64,000 nucleotides of DNA from contig CM018052.1 in assembly GCA_008638375.1 (NCBI GenBank), forward strand, positions 25,885,071-25,949,070, written 5' to 3'. Source of the DNA: Nyssa sinensis. Lineage: Eukaryota > Streptophyta > Magnoliopsida > Cornales > Nyssaceae. How positions within the stretch are numbered: the first letter of the stretch is position 1; each line of letters starts with the position of its first letter. Of this stretch, positions 21,341 to 33,800 are shown piece after piece. Both the position numbers and the translations under genes were made by a program. The notes beneath the pieces were generated by a model. It worked only from the letters and a program-made list of their open reading frames with translations, was not told the origin of the DNA and searched no databases.

Positions 21341-21740
21341 CACTACAAAAAAAACATAATTGTAGCGAAGCTCACTATTAGCGACGCACGCTTAGGCGTC
21401 GCTAATGCTCACCATTAGTGACGCACATAGGGGCGTCGCCAAATATAACGAAAAAGCTCTAAATGGCATGGGCGGGAATTTATTTGCGATGCGTAAATAT
21501 GTTTAGCAACATACGTGTGAGTCGCTAATGGTCCCAATACCATTAGTGACGCGCAAGAGCGTCGCTAATGGTATTGGGACCATTAGCGATGCCCAAACAT
21601 CTGTCACGGATAGTTATATCTATTTAAAAGAGAAACTTAAAACGGTGATGTTTAATTATACGATTCATATGCAACGTGCGTATGGACTATTAGCGACAGA
21701 CGTGAGCGTCGCTAATAGTCCTGTAAAAACCCTATCACGA
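21341..21740. repeat. Left terminus and subterminal repeats of CACTA element
   Basis: After CACTACAAAAAAAA come many direct and inverted copies of (A/G)TTAGCGACGC: for example near 21373, 21394, 21413, 21523, 21562 and 21690. These are the expected binding sites of the element's DNA-binding protein. They include a hairpin at 21523-21588. Confidence 0.85.
21523..21588. repeat. Hairpin with 30-bp arms
   Basis: The left arm 21523-21552 starts CGCTAATGGTCCCAATACC and the right arm 21559-21588 ends GGTATTGGGACCATTAGCG. They pair at 29 of 30 positions around a 6-base loop, GCAAGA. It is far longer than the short subterminal repeats around it. Confidence 0.93.
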
Positions 21741-21780
21741 TTTTTTCCTCTCAGTCGGCCACTACTCTCTCTCTCATTCA

Positions 21781-21821
<41 letters not shown>

Positions 21822-23857
21822 GTAATTGGAGTGTCATCCACCGCCGTCCCACAGTCACCTCTCTCCCAATCCGTCTCTCTCTCGATTCAATGGTAAATGT
21901 ATGGAATTATTTTTTTTTTTCAAACAATATTAATTTTTCATAGCAAATAGCAAAAGCACCATGAAGTGGCAAGATTGTTCTGAATATATATATATATATA
22001 TATATATAAATTGTTCCAAGTAAGCCACGTGATTTTCAATTAGTCTAATGCATATCCTAGCTCAATAGTATGGTCCAGCAGATTCGTAAAATCTTCAGGA
22101 GAGAAATTGATTTGTGGTTTTTTGGAAAAGTCTAAAACCAAAATATTAACATGATTAATACATGATTTTGAAGTTCAACCTATTGAAGTTTAAGTCACCA
22201 TCAATTTTCATATGGAGTGTCATTCCAAAGAATTTGTAACACTAACTAACAATAAAAAAAAAATAAAAAATAAAAAATTATCAATCTCCCTTGTTAGCAA
22301 AAATGTTAGAAATGAAGGGTCTATCTATTATTTTTCCATTAAAACAAATCTAAAAAAATGGTAAATTATAATAATTTTTCTTAAGATTTTTGATAAATAC
22401 AGATAACATGCATTTAATTTCTAAAATTACATTGTACCTCTTTTGCTTTTAATGTTAGTAACAATCTCCTCTTTACGGTCAAAAATCGTTAAGTGGCTCA
22501 GACAAAAATTGATGATGTCTTCTTTATCAATTTTGTAAATACAAAATTTAATCCTTTTATTATTGAAAAAGGCAATATTAGTATCGTAAGGGCATACTAA
22601 AATGACAATAATAACTTTTTTTGAGACCATTCTTCTCTCTCTTACATTCTTTGTCTATACAGTATCCATTTCCTTTTACTTTCTCTTTGAACACCATTTC
22701 TAGAGTAGTTCACTCTCCTTCTAAAATCCTCCACACCCACCACCAAATACCTCTCATACAAACCAAACATCCATTTAAATCCAATCTTAATTTAAATTAG
22801 ACTTGAGTTCTTTTACCCATGCTCATTTTAAAGTGTTAAAAATAAAATTCAAATCCTAAAAAAATCTGATTAGACTCATATTGACTTGTTTTGGTTTGTG
22901 CTCAAGTCTTATAAAAATTTAGTGAGCATTTGAATGCTTGAGTTTAAAAAATGGGAAACAATTGTGGTAGGAAGTCAGAAGGGTAACTTCATTGCATTGT
23001 AACTTCATTGCATTGTTCTAAATCTTACCATGTTTAATTCTTGTCATCTTAATACTTTTTTAAATGGTTGAAACATGTGACAATTGATTCAAACAAATCC
23101 GATTAATTTTCATTATCAACTACTTCTATTATGCTTAAAGATGATGTTTGAAGAATTTTGATTTTTTCTTTTTGAATAATGTATGGGTTTCCCATCATTT
23201 TATGCCTATGTTAGGCCCATTACTCACATGGGTGTGAGACCCATGTGAGGGATATGATGGTGGGGTGCAATTTGGATGGGCTGGACTCGATTTTAACCAT
23301 GTCGTAGTTGGAACATTAATCTATTTAATTAGTAAAAGGTTGGGTAAATTGTATGTGTCATCTTTGAAACTAAATGATTAAGAAACTCAGTATATAATTG
23401 CATTCATGTCACCTTAGCCCCGTTTGAGAGTCAGTTTCAACACTCGTGAATCATGTCACGACAATTGTTTGCGATTGGGCTCATGTATATGAAAAATGAT
23501 TCTTGAATTGTCCAAAGTCGGACAGTTTAAGAATGCATAAATTTTGCATTATAGGCAGTAGCGCATGCTTAAATATTCCAGTCAAATAAAATTTCAGCAC
23601 GATCTCCTATTGTTCTCTGGGTACATATTTAGATATGGTAACGTCTATCTCGTGTACTTGGATAACTATGAAGAGATGCTGCCAAAATTTCCTCCGAATG
23701 GAATCGAACATTTGATCTGTTGATGATTGCAATATAGATTGTGTATTCATGAATGGGATAGGACCACTTTACCCTTTAGAGATAAGTTGGTGGTACTAGG
23801 ATTCATGTTTCATATTTATAATAAGCAATATGTTTGACTTGTGTTAGGTAGACGAAA
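21741..23857. other. CACTA leader and intron-like DNA
   Basis: Starts with a pyrimidine-rich stretch (21760-21890, mostly CT) typical of a 5' UTR, ending TCAATGGTAAATG, which could be a first donor. The rest is AT-rich without a supported gene. A (TA)n run lies at 21985-22008. The ORFs seen here are short and carry no family motif. Confidence 0.4.
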
Positions 23858-24398
23858 ATGGATAAGAGTTGGATGGACCTAAGGTACAGGCATTTGCTAG
23901 GAAATGTGAAAGAGATTAAAGATTTTATTGAGTTTGCTCGTGCATCTGTGGATGGGAGAAATATGATAAGATGTTCGTGTAGGAGGTGCAATAATAGGGA
24001 TTATATGCATATAGATTAGGCCAAAGAATACCTACTCCAGTTGAGGATGGATAAGCTGTATACGTGTTGGAAATTTCATAGGGAACACCGTGACGTACGA
24101 GTGGTAAGTGAGGATGACAAAAGAAGACGACAACGATGACTTAGATGATAATGTTGGAGTTAGTTATGATAACTTGCCACAAATGCTGGCAGACTTGCAA
24201 GAGGTTACGATTGGGGCTCGTAGTCACAAGAATGGCAGAGGACAATTGGAAACATTAAATTCCTTATTGAGGGATGTAACTTTCATTAATGATGATGATG
24301 ACAAGGAAAGTGATTTTGAGGATGATACATTGTTAGAGTATTGTACTGAGAATGAAGAAGTTTTAAGAACAAAATATGATACAGACTTAGATGAATAA
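23858..24398 (+). pseudogene. CACTA transposase-associated domain and acidic segment
   Basis: ATG at 23858 opens MDKSWMDLRYRHLLGNVKEI, continuing with DFIEFARASVDGRNMIRCSC and RRCNN, the transposase-associated zinc domain (PF13963 type) found at the N-terminus of TNP2-class CACTA transposases. A TAG follows MHID near 24015; in the same reading sense LYTCWKFHRE follows. From 24108 a frame of 96 codons is very acidic (EDDNDDLDDN, NDDDDKESDFEDD) and ends at 24398. The catalytic transposase expected next is absent: a solo LTR and then the second gene follow. It is a deletion remnant. Confidence 0.75.
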
Positions 24399-24423
24399 TT
24401 GTAATAGGTGTTACATGTGTTAG

Positions 24424-25656
24424 TGTTATGATGTGCCCTCATATCCAAGACATTTTATTATTATTTAATAGATTTAATTTATTATTAAGTTTCATATTAC
24501 CATATGTTTGGATGTTGCTTTATATCATGAGATGATTAATCCTTGAATTGTCATTAAGAGCAGTTCATTTGTATAAATGAGATTTATACACAAGAGATAT
24601 GAACTGCTTATATAGGTAATTCTAGAATTGTTCGCGCCTATTGATAAAACTGGACATCTTATCTATAAAGCTGTAATATAGTTAACATTTATATGATAAG
24701 GTGGTTTATCTCAACCATCAGAGTAATGGACTCTAGGTTATTGTATTAGTGTATTGGGAATACACTAAATTGGATCACTATAAAAAACGCATTATTTGGA
24801 ACTATTACCTTTAATAAGTTTCTTATTCACTATTCGTAGCAAGCTCTTAATCCTAAAAGGATAGTGAACTCAAGTTCTAAATAGTGATGACTTTAAGTTA
24901 CCAATAAGTGGGGTCTTTTAAATCAACACCTCAGTATCTTAAGAAGTCATTATTTAGACTGTGGGAATATATATGCTCAAGATGGAATCCACACTCTATA
25001 TGTTAGAGAGATGAATATCACTTTTGTGCTAATTCAATGGGTTAATCACTAAAATTCGGATCTGATCTTTTCAATAAGTTGTTTATTGAAATGATGACCA
25101 ATTACAAGTGATTAATAATTATTGAATTAGGTTCTTAAAATAATTAAAGAATTAATTTGACAGTATAATATAGAATCCTGATTATTAGTATCCATGTAGA
25201 GGGTCCAACTGCAGAAGTATAGTGTATATGAGTTTACTCTATTCTACTAAGTTGGAGTGCAATTTCAATTATATAGTGGAGTTAATTAAAATTAATTAAT
25301 CAATTAAAATTAATTATGAGATAATTAAGATTTAATTGACTAATTGGAAACTAACTTAGTGGGACCTACTAGATCCATTCTCTTACTCTAATTAGGTTAT
25401 GCCCTATATATATGATATGTAGGGAGTCATTTATCATAAGTTTTTGTGCTAGACAAAAATAAGAGGCAGTCCACTCTCTTGCGATACTGTTTGCCTAAGG
25501 AAAAAGAGGAGAAGACCTAGAGGAAGAGAACGACTGCGTTCTATTTCAAGAACAAGGTATCTCTAACCCTCCTTTATCAAGATTGTATGATTTATGTAGT
25601 AATCTAATCAAAGTAAAAAATTTTAAATCGTTTTCGCTGTATTTTTCCGACCAACA
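24424..25656 (+). mobile_element. Solo LTR, copia-like, 1233 bp, TSD GTTAG
   Basis: Begins TGTTATGATGTGCCC and ends TTTTTCCGACCAACA, with TGTT/AACA ends. It is bracketed by the perfect 5-bp duplication GTTAG (24419-24423 and 25657-25661). No internal region remains, so this is the product of LTR-LTR recombination. The orientation is inferred from a TATA-like CCTATATATATGATATG at about 25412 and the GAACAAGGTATCTC text near its 3' end, both like Ty1/copia LTRs. It interrupts the CACTA element. Confidence 0.88.
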
Positions 25657-25676
25657 GTTAGGATTAAGTGTAATGG

Positions 25677-25772
25677 ATGTAATAAATTTTCAATTTTATA
25701 ATGTAATGGATTTTCATTTTTATGATGTAATAGATTTTCATTTTTATGAAGTAATGAAATTTTATTTTTATA
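25677..25772. repeat. Four 24-bp tandem repeats
   Basis: Units at 25677, 25701, 25725 and 25749, each close to ATGTAATGGATTTTCATTTT. They stand just before the first exon of the transposase-24 remnant, probably in its intron. Since 24 is a multiple of three they give a spurious peptide repeat. Confidence 0.88.
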
Positions 25773-25785
25773 CTTTCTTTTAGAT

Positions 25786-27253
25786 ATGGTTAGACCAAGA
25801 TCACGTAGACGCACACTAGGGTCAGACCACCCCTTCCCCTACTAGTGGTACTGGCATGTCCTCTGCAGGCTCGGTCGTTCCTGTCATCGATGGTATGCAT
25901 AGTTTCATTTTTATTGATGATTATATAAATATGGTACCAATTGTTTCTATTTTATTTCTTCTAAAGCTTCGGCCACCACGTCTAGATAAGGGCACAATAG
26001 GTCAAAGAACCACAGGTTGCAGCTACAAATAGAGGCATCAAGGGGCACCCGGATTCGAATTGAGATACCTCCGGGCTTGCTAAAGCCCGTCGGTGGGTGG
26101 GCACAATAGTTCACCACCGAGGTCGGCATCATTTGCCGACTACGCGCCACACTCTCTGTTGGTGACTCGAGTCTAATCATAGATGAGTAGTGGAAAGATA
26201 TTCACTCTCATATCCTGGTATGTCTTATATTATTGTGTTCAACTTAATTTTAACATATCTAATGATGTACTGTTTTGACAATGAAATGTTTTACAAGAGA
26301 AGTTTGACATCGATCTCCACCTACCACATGTGGTGAAGGCAATGGACCATTACTTAGGAGTCCGTTTGAGGGACTTTCGACACAAACTCCACGTGCACTA
26401 CCAGACGAAGGTAGCGGCAGACAGATATTCTCGTGACAAACCCTACAAGGGGGTGATAGTGGAGGATTGAATTTTACTATGTAACCGACTCTCTAATGAT
26501 GCATTTCAGGTAAATATTATCATAATTAATTTTGTTGTATGATAAATCATTGTCATTTATACTAACCTTCTTTGTTTGCCAAGTGTAGGAAGTTAGCAAG
26601 AAAAACAAAGAGAGCAGAAGCAAGTAAAAGGTGACCTACTATGGTGGATCACGATCTTTTGTACGGTATAGGTATGAGATGGTAAGTTAATAAATGTATC
26701 AAGTTGTTATTATATTATCTTTAATGAAATAAATCTTCACAAGCTACTGTTAATTTACTGTAGTGAGACCAGGGATTGGTGCACCGCTTAGCCTGATTGA
26801 TTTTTGGCATAGGATGCACTACAACCCCGAGAAGGGTTGGGCTGGGCCTAAAGCTTAGAGGCTTTATGCAAGTTATTTATGTATATATACCAGTATTACT
26901 AATTTAATATTAATCCAAAGTTGTAATAATAGTAACATATATTTACATTTTTATAGGAGGAGATGGTCCATCTGCATGCTTAACCGACCCCTGAGGGTGA
27001 GGATTTGCCGATCGATGACCAAATACGGGAGACTATTTTGGGCAAGAGGCGCGGATATGTGCATGGCTTAAGGAATGAGATGGAGCCAACATCATTGTCC
27101 TCTATCATCGAGAGCGATGCTAGGTTTCGTGTAGCCACACAAAGAGCTGAGGCATCTGAGAGACGTAATGTAGAGCTGGAGCAGATGGTAACAGACCTCA
27201 GTGCTCGCACGACCCAACTAGAGTCTTTTATGCAGAAATTCCTCAACCAGTAG
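25786..27253 (+). pseudogene. En/Spm-type CACTA protein (transposase-24 family)
   Basis: Exons deduced from GT-AG borders and family similarity: 25786-25892, 25967-26217, 26298-26509, 26589-26681, 26764-26871 and 26957-27253. Readable blocks include EKFDIDLHLPHVVKAMDHYL, FRHKLHVHYQTK, KPYKGVIVED, VTYYGGSRSFVRYRYEM (the GGSRSF hallmark), IDFWHRMHYNPEKGWAGPKA and a C-terminal heptad segment ERRNVELEQMVTDLSARTTQ ending at TAG 27251. Several exons carry stops or shifts. In intact elements this DNA-binding protein works with the main transposase at subterminal repeats. It is decayed here. Confidence 0.83.
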
Positions 27254-27340
27254 GGGGTTCTGTTCAATCTTGGTAAGTTTTTAAAATTACTTTGGTGGCT
27301 TTGTAATTTCTAAAAAATGTGATGTCAATAACAAAACACC

Positions 27341-30300
27341 TGTAACGCCCCAACCCATTATCGAGAGATTAAGTCACTAATTCGGCATTAATTGAAAATT
27401 TTACGAAACAAAATAAAACGCTACGAAAAATTTAATCAGGATAAAATATATATATATATATACATATATAAGCAAAATAAAATAGGAAAAATTAAGCCAA
27501 TTTAGGTAAGTGGGTTTTGAACCCTCCACCCAAAAATTTAGCAAACACTTAAGCTAAAAATTAAACCATGTGGGCTGCCCCACTCTTTGTGTAATATATT
27601 ACAATATATATGTATATGTACACATAAAATGAAGCTCCCACCTCCCAAAGCAACCAATTGAAACTTATGCAACACCTCACCCTTATGTCATATAGACACT
27701 TGGATACACAAGTGTATGCACATATATAGATTTCGTGTGTGCATTTGACATCAGAAATCAGATCTGATGGTGATTGTATAGAGAGAGAAAGTTAGAGAAA
27801 GAGAGAGAAAGAGTGAAGGAGGAAAGTAAGGGAAGAAGAAGTTTGAATCAGACCATAGAAGCTTGAATCAGACCCTAGAAGCACAAGAAGAAGCAGACTT
27901 GGAGCAAGGAGAGGAGAGAGCTACTATCGAGAAGGTATAACACTACAAACCCAAAAGAATTTTCTCTTTCTAAATACTCCCCCATGCACGAGCCATTTTA
28001 GTTTCATTCTTGCATGCATGATAGAAAAAAATTGAAAACGTGGGTTGAATGCTCGCATTCTAGACCACCAGCACTGCCCAAAACACCAAGAATAGTGTAA
28101 CCGCCATTAATGGACCTCGGATTATGCAGGTCTGAATCGACTTGCACCAAACTTAAATTGGGTTATCTAGGCTTAAATTAGACCTCAAAAGGATCTCAAA
28201 AACCTAGACACGCGACCATAATAGCTCAGAACCGACCCCCAAAACCTGAGTTACAGGTTACGGCCATAAAACCCGGTTTTTATTTGACACATTAAAACTA
28301 TGATTTATGAATGGAGACCGAGCCCCCATGACTTGGGGATCATGTGGGAACAAACCGCACTCAAAATGGTGAAGAAATGAGAGTTTTCTACGGAGTTGCA
28401 GGTTTGAGTATCGATTTCCAAAACACGACCATGAGCACAAACTAAAACCTTAGCTTGATGCTAAACTGTTCCTTGATGTATTAGAAATAGTTTAGAAACA
28501 ATAACAGAGGGAATCGGTACTTCAAAATGCATGAAATTAGAAAAAATGAAACCCAGAATTAGGGCTACAGTGAGGGTGAGTCGGGGGAAGACAATAAACA
28601 GTGTCGGGTCATGGGTCGGGCCTCGGGTCGGGTCCTGACCCGGTGTTTTAATAAAGGTTCGGGTCACCTAGAAGCTACGTCGTTTCAACTGAGATTATAT
28701 TTAAATTAAATACTGAGGGCTGACGTCAGCATTACGTGTCAAATCGGATCAAACCGGCTAGGTTAGTTAAAACCGGACCGGTTCACTTCCAATGCAACTG
28801 AACCGACTGGTTCAGACCGAAAATTAAGGAAATTTCACTTTGACCCCCAGGTTTCGGGTAATTATAAAGTTACCCAGAAAATTAATTAAAAATTAATTTT
28901 AAAATCCTTTTTAAATTAGAAAAATTACCATAACACCCCTAAACCAAAACTTAGTCAAACGAAGTCCAAATAAAATAAAAGAATAGTGTAACCCAATGTT
29001 TTTGGGCATTCCGGACTCAACGGTGAAGTCCAATTTTTGAAATTAAGTCCCAAAAGTTAAGACGCGTGAAATATAAAATTACCATTTTACCCCTAAGGAT
29101 ACCCAGGGCCAATTGAACATAAAAGGTAGTCTATCTTGACTATTTTGGGCAATCTAGACTCAACGGTTGAGTCTATTTTGACAAATGAAGTGCCGAAAAA
29201 TATGACACGTAAAAATATAAAATTACAAAAATACCCCTAGACTTAAAATAAACTATAGGAAAGCAAATTTAGGTTAGAAAAGTCTAAACTAATTATCTTC
29301 GACGCTCTAAACCAATCGGTGACATCCTTGTGAGGAAATTGGGATAGAGAGGGCTCTAAATTGACTGTTAAATTATGTGATACTTTGAACAAGAAAATAA
29401 TAAGGTTTTGAATTGTGATTATAGGGACCCTCGTTAAGGAAGGATTTTTGAAAATTGCTTTTGGGACTTCAGGTGAGTATTTTCATACCATGTTGAGGTG
29501 GATTTTTATTATATATATAAATATCGAACTCTTGTATAATTTGAAAATAGATCCTTCTGTTTGAAATCGATTTGAATGACTTATTGACATTGCCATTCTT
29601 GATAGTTTGTAAAATGCTCATGACACTATAACAGTTTTTCTCACCAATCTTTGAACTATTTTGATTAAAGGCTAAATATGATATTCTTAATTGAATGATT
29701 GAGATTGTTATTGATGTTATTGATTTTGGAAATGATTTTGATGCTTTGAATAATTGAATCTTCTATGATCTGTCATTATCGAATAGATTGTGACTTTATC
29801 AAACCCTAACCACGGGGTATACGAGTGGTACTATTGAATTTGATCTCAGTCAGCGAGGTTCTAATTTGCTGGCATTTGAACCCTAACCACGGGGTATATT
29901 AGTGGTATTATTGAATGTGATCTCAGTCAGCGAGGTGCTAATTTGCTGGCCATAGAAGATGAATTTTATTGATTTGAACTTTTATGAATATCGAATGTGA
30001 ACTATGATTGAACCTTGAATCTTGAATTGAGAACTATTGAACTATATTTTTGATTATCAGACTATGAAATTTGTTATCGAACTATGTTATCGAACCATGA
30101 GGTTGATTTTGAACTATGACTATTGAATTTGAAAACGATTTTGAACCGTAACTATGATAGAGTTACAATATTATACTACAATGTTGATTTGACTGTGACT
30201 ATTGATATTGAAAATGACTTTGAACCATGTTTGAATTACAATACAAATAATCGTTACCAATTATGTTATTGGATCATTATTTTGACTGTGTTATGTTATC

Positions 30301-30867
30301 GATTTTGATTTACGACTGTGATTGAACTGAGATTTATTGAAAATGACTTTGATACTAATTTCCGATATGTTGTACTTGATATGACGTATTTTAATTCCAT
30401 ATGAGTATATACATTTCAGACTGTACTACATAGTAGTTTTGAAACCCTTGGCATGTTATGGAAGTACTCATTGGGCTTGTTGAAGCTCACCCCATTCTAT
30501 TAACATTTTTCAGGTAAGGACTAGACAACTTGCTTTCAGGTGATGCAGGATAAGTGCTTAAGTGACGAAGCAAGTTCTTTTTGATGAGTCCTTAACCAAA
30601 GATAGATTAAATATTTTTGGGATCTTATGTATTAAGTTATGTAATATTATGTTACTCTTGACTTGGAGACTATGATCTTTGATGATGGTATTTAAATTAA
30701 CTAATGAAGTGATGTAGCTTATTTTGTGGATGATAAGAAAGCAAAAAAAAAAAAAATTTATTCCGCTGTGTAAATGGTATTTAGAAAAGTATTGTGATTA
30801 TTGAAATAGGCCTCAGTGGCCAATCACGAACCCCTAATCCGCATAAGCCGGGTTTCGGGTCGTGACA
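27341..30867 (+). mobile_element. Solo LTR, 3527 bp, gypsy Tekay/Del-like, TSD ACACC
   Basis: Begins TGTAACGCCCCAACCC and ends GGGTTTCGGGTCGTGACA, with ACACC at 27336-27340 and again at 30868-30872. Long LTRs opening TGTAACGCCCC and closing GGTCGTGACA are typical of chromovirus Tekay/Del elements; this is family recall, not a search. It contains a 77-bp near-duplication (29802 and 29879, both starting AACCCTAACCACGGGGTAT) and a stretch rich in GACTATGAA/TTGAAC words (29990-30330). No gag or pol is present. An alternative is a large non-coding LTR element, but no internal LTR pair was seen. Confidence 0.82.
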
Positions 30868-30872
30868 ACACC

Positions 30873-33800
30873 CCAAAACCCATATTTAGGTAGTAAAGTT
30901 TTCAAAAGGGGCCCATTTTGGTGTTTGACAGATAAAAACATCGGATATCGGCCTAAGGAGACCAAAAACCCATCACACACCTCAAAAAAGATAAAATAAA
31001 TTTACACTAACTTACAGCACTAGGTTCGGATCACCGGTTTAAAAATTATGCAATTTTTCACTCTAAAAATGCCTATTTTGGGATTTTGATGGACCAAAAT
31101 GTCGGATATCGGCCTAATGATGTCGAAACCTCATCACATACCTCACAAATGATAAAATAAAGTTGCACAAACTTATGGCACTCGGTTCAGATCCCCAGTT
31201 TGAAACTTATGCAACTTTTCACTCTAAAATGGCCCATTTTGGGGTTTAGATGGACCAAAATATTGAATATCAACCTAACAAGCCCAAAAACCCATCACAC
31301 ACCTTAAAAATGATAAAATAGAGTTGCACAAACTTACGACACTCAATTCGGATCACCGGTTTGAAACTTATGCAACTTTTTGTTCCAAAAAGATTAATTT
31401 AGGGATTTGACGGACCAAAATGTCAGATATCGGCCTAACAGCCTCAAAACCCCATCACACACCTCAAAAATAATAAAATAGACTTACACGAACTTACGAC
31501 ACTCGATTCGGATCACCGGTTTGAAACTTATGCAACTTTCTACTTTAAAAAGTCACATTTTGGGGTTTTGAAGGTCTACAATGCCAGATATCAGCCTAAC
31601 AAGCCCAAAACACCATCACACACCTCAAATATGATAAAATAGACTTTTAAGAACTTACGGCACTTAGTTTGGATCACCGGTTTGAAACTTATGCAATTTT
31701 CTGCTCCAAAAAGGTCTATTTTAGGGTTTTGACAAACCAAAATGTTAGATATCGGACTAATGGCCTCAAAACCCAATCACACACCTCAAAAATAAAAAAA
31801 TATACTTGGTTGAACTTAGGCACTCTATTAGGATCACCGGTTTGAAACTTATGTAATTTTTTACTCCAAAAAGACTTATTTTGGTGTTTTGATTGAACAA
31901 AATGTCTGATATCAGCCTAACGGCCTTGAAACCACATCACACACCTCAAAAATGATAAAATAGACTTTCAAGAACTTACGGCACTTGGTTCGGATCACCG
32001 GTTTGAAACTTATGTAATTTTCTACTCTAAAAATGCCTATTTTGGGGTTTTGACAGACCAAAATACCAGATATCGACCTAATGACCTCAAACTCATCACA
32101 CATCTCAAAAATGACAAAATAGACATGTACGAACTTATGGCACTTGGTTAGGATCACCAGTAACTTATACAATTTTTCGCTCCACAAAAACCTATTTTGG
32201 AATTTTGACAGACCAAAATGCCAGATATCGGCCTAACGATCCGGAAACCCTATCACACACCTCACAAATGATAAAATAGACTTGCATAAACTTATGACAC
32301 TCTGTTCAGATCACTGGTTTGAAACTTATACAACTTTTTGCTCTAAAAAGGGCCATTTTTTAGGTTTAGAGGGACCAAAATACCATATATCAACCTAACA
32401 AGCCAAAAACCCCATCATACACCTTAAATATGATAAAATAGACTTGCACAAACTTACAACACTTGGTTTGGATCATCGGTTTGAAACTTATGCAACTTTC
32501 CGCTCCAAAAAGTCTCATTTTGGAGTTTTGACGGTCCAAAATGCCAGATATCAGCCAAACGGCCTCGAAACCCCATCACACACCTCAAAAATGATAAAAT
32601 GGACTTTCAAGAACTTACGGCACTTAGTTTGGATCATCAATTTGAAACTTATGCAATTTTTTACTCCAAAAAGGCCTATTTTGGGGTTTTGACAAACCAA
32701 AATGTTAGATATCAGCCTAATGGCTTCAAAACCCCATCACACACCTGAAAAATGATAAAATATACTTGTACAAACTTACGACACTCGGTTAGAATCTCCA
32801 GTTTGAAACTTATACAATTTTCTACTTCAAAAAGACCCATTTTGGTGTTTTGACAGACCAAAATACTGGATATCAGCCTAACGGCCTTGAAACCCCATCA
32901 CACACTTGAAAAATGACAAAATAGACTTACAAGAACTTACGTCACTTGGTTCGAATCACCGGTTTGAAACTTGTGCAATTTTCTACTCTAAAAAAGCCTA
33001 TTTTGGGGTTTTGACAGACCAAAATACCGGATATCAGCCTAAAGGCCTCAAAACCTATCACACACCTCAAAAATGATAAAATAGACATGTAAGAACTTAT
33101 GATAGTCGGTTAGGATCACTGGTTTGAAACTTATGCAATGTTTTACTCTAAAAAGACCTATTGTGGGATTTTGGCGGACCAAAATGCCGGATATTAGCCT
33201 AACGATCCCAAAGCCCCATCACACACCACACAAATGATAAAATAGACTTGCACAAACTTATGGCACTCGGTTTAAATCACCAGTTTAAAACTTATGCAAC
33301 GTTTTGCTCTAAAAATGCCTATTTTGGGGTTTAAAAGGACCAAAATACCGGATATCAACCTAACAAGCCCAAAACCCCATCATACACCTTAAAAATGACA
33401 AAATAGACTTGCACAAACTTACAACACTCGATTCGAATCACTAGTTTGAAACTTATGCAAATTTTTGTTCCAAAAAGATGAATTTTGGGGTTTTAACGGA
33501 CCAAAATGTCAAATATCAGCCTAACAGCCTCAAAACCCTATCACACACCTTAAAAATGATAAAATTGACTTGCACGAACTTACGACACTCGCTTTGGATC
33601 ACCGGTTTGAAACTTATGCAACTTTCTACTCCAAAAAATCTCATTTTGGGGTTTTGACGGTCCAAAATGTCAAATATCAGCCTAGCGAGCCCGAAACCCC
33701 ATCACACACCTCACAAATCATGAAATAGACTTTCAAGAACTCACGGCACTCAGTTCGGATCACCAGTTTGAAACTTATACAATTTTCGCTCCAAAAAGGC

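Noticed and set aside
21528..21896. 122-codon open frame at the CACTA left end
   Set aside because: It runs through subterminal repeats and a CT-rich leader; no motif is present.
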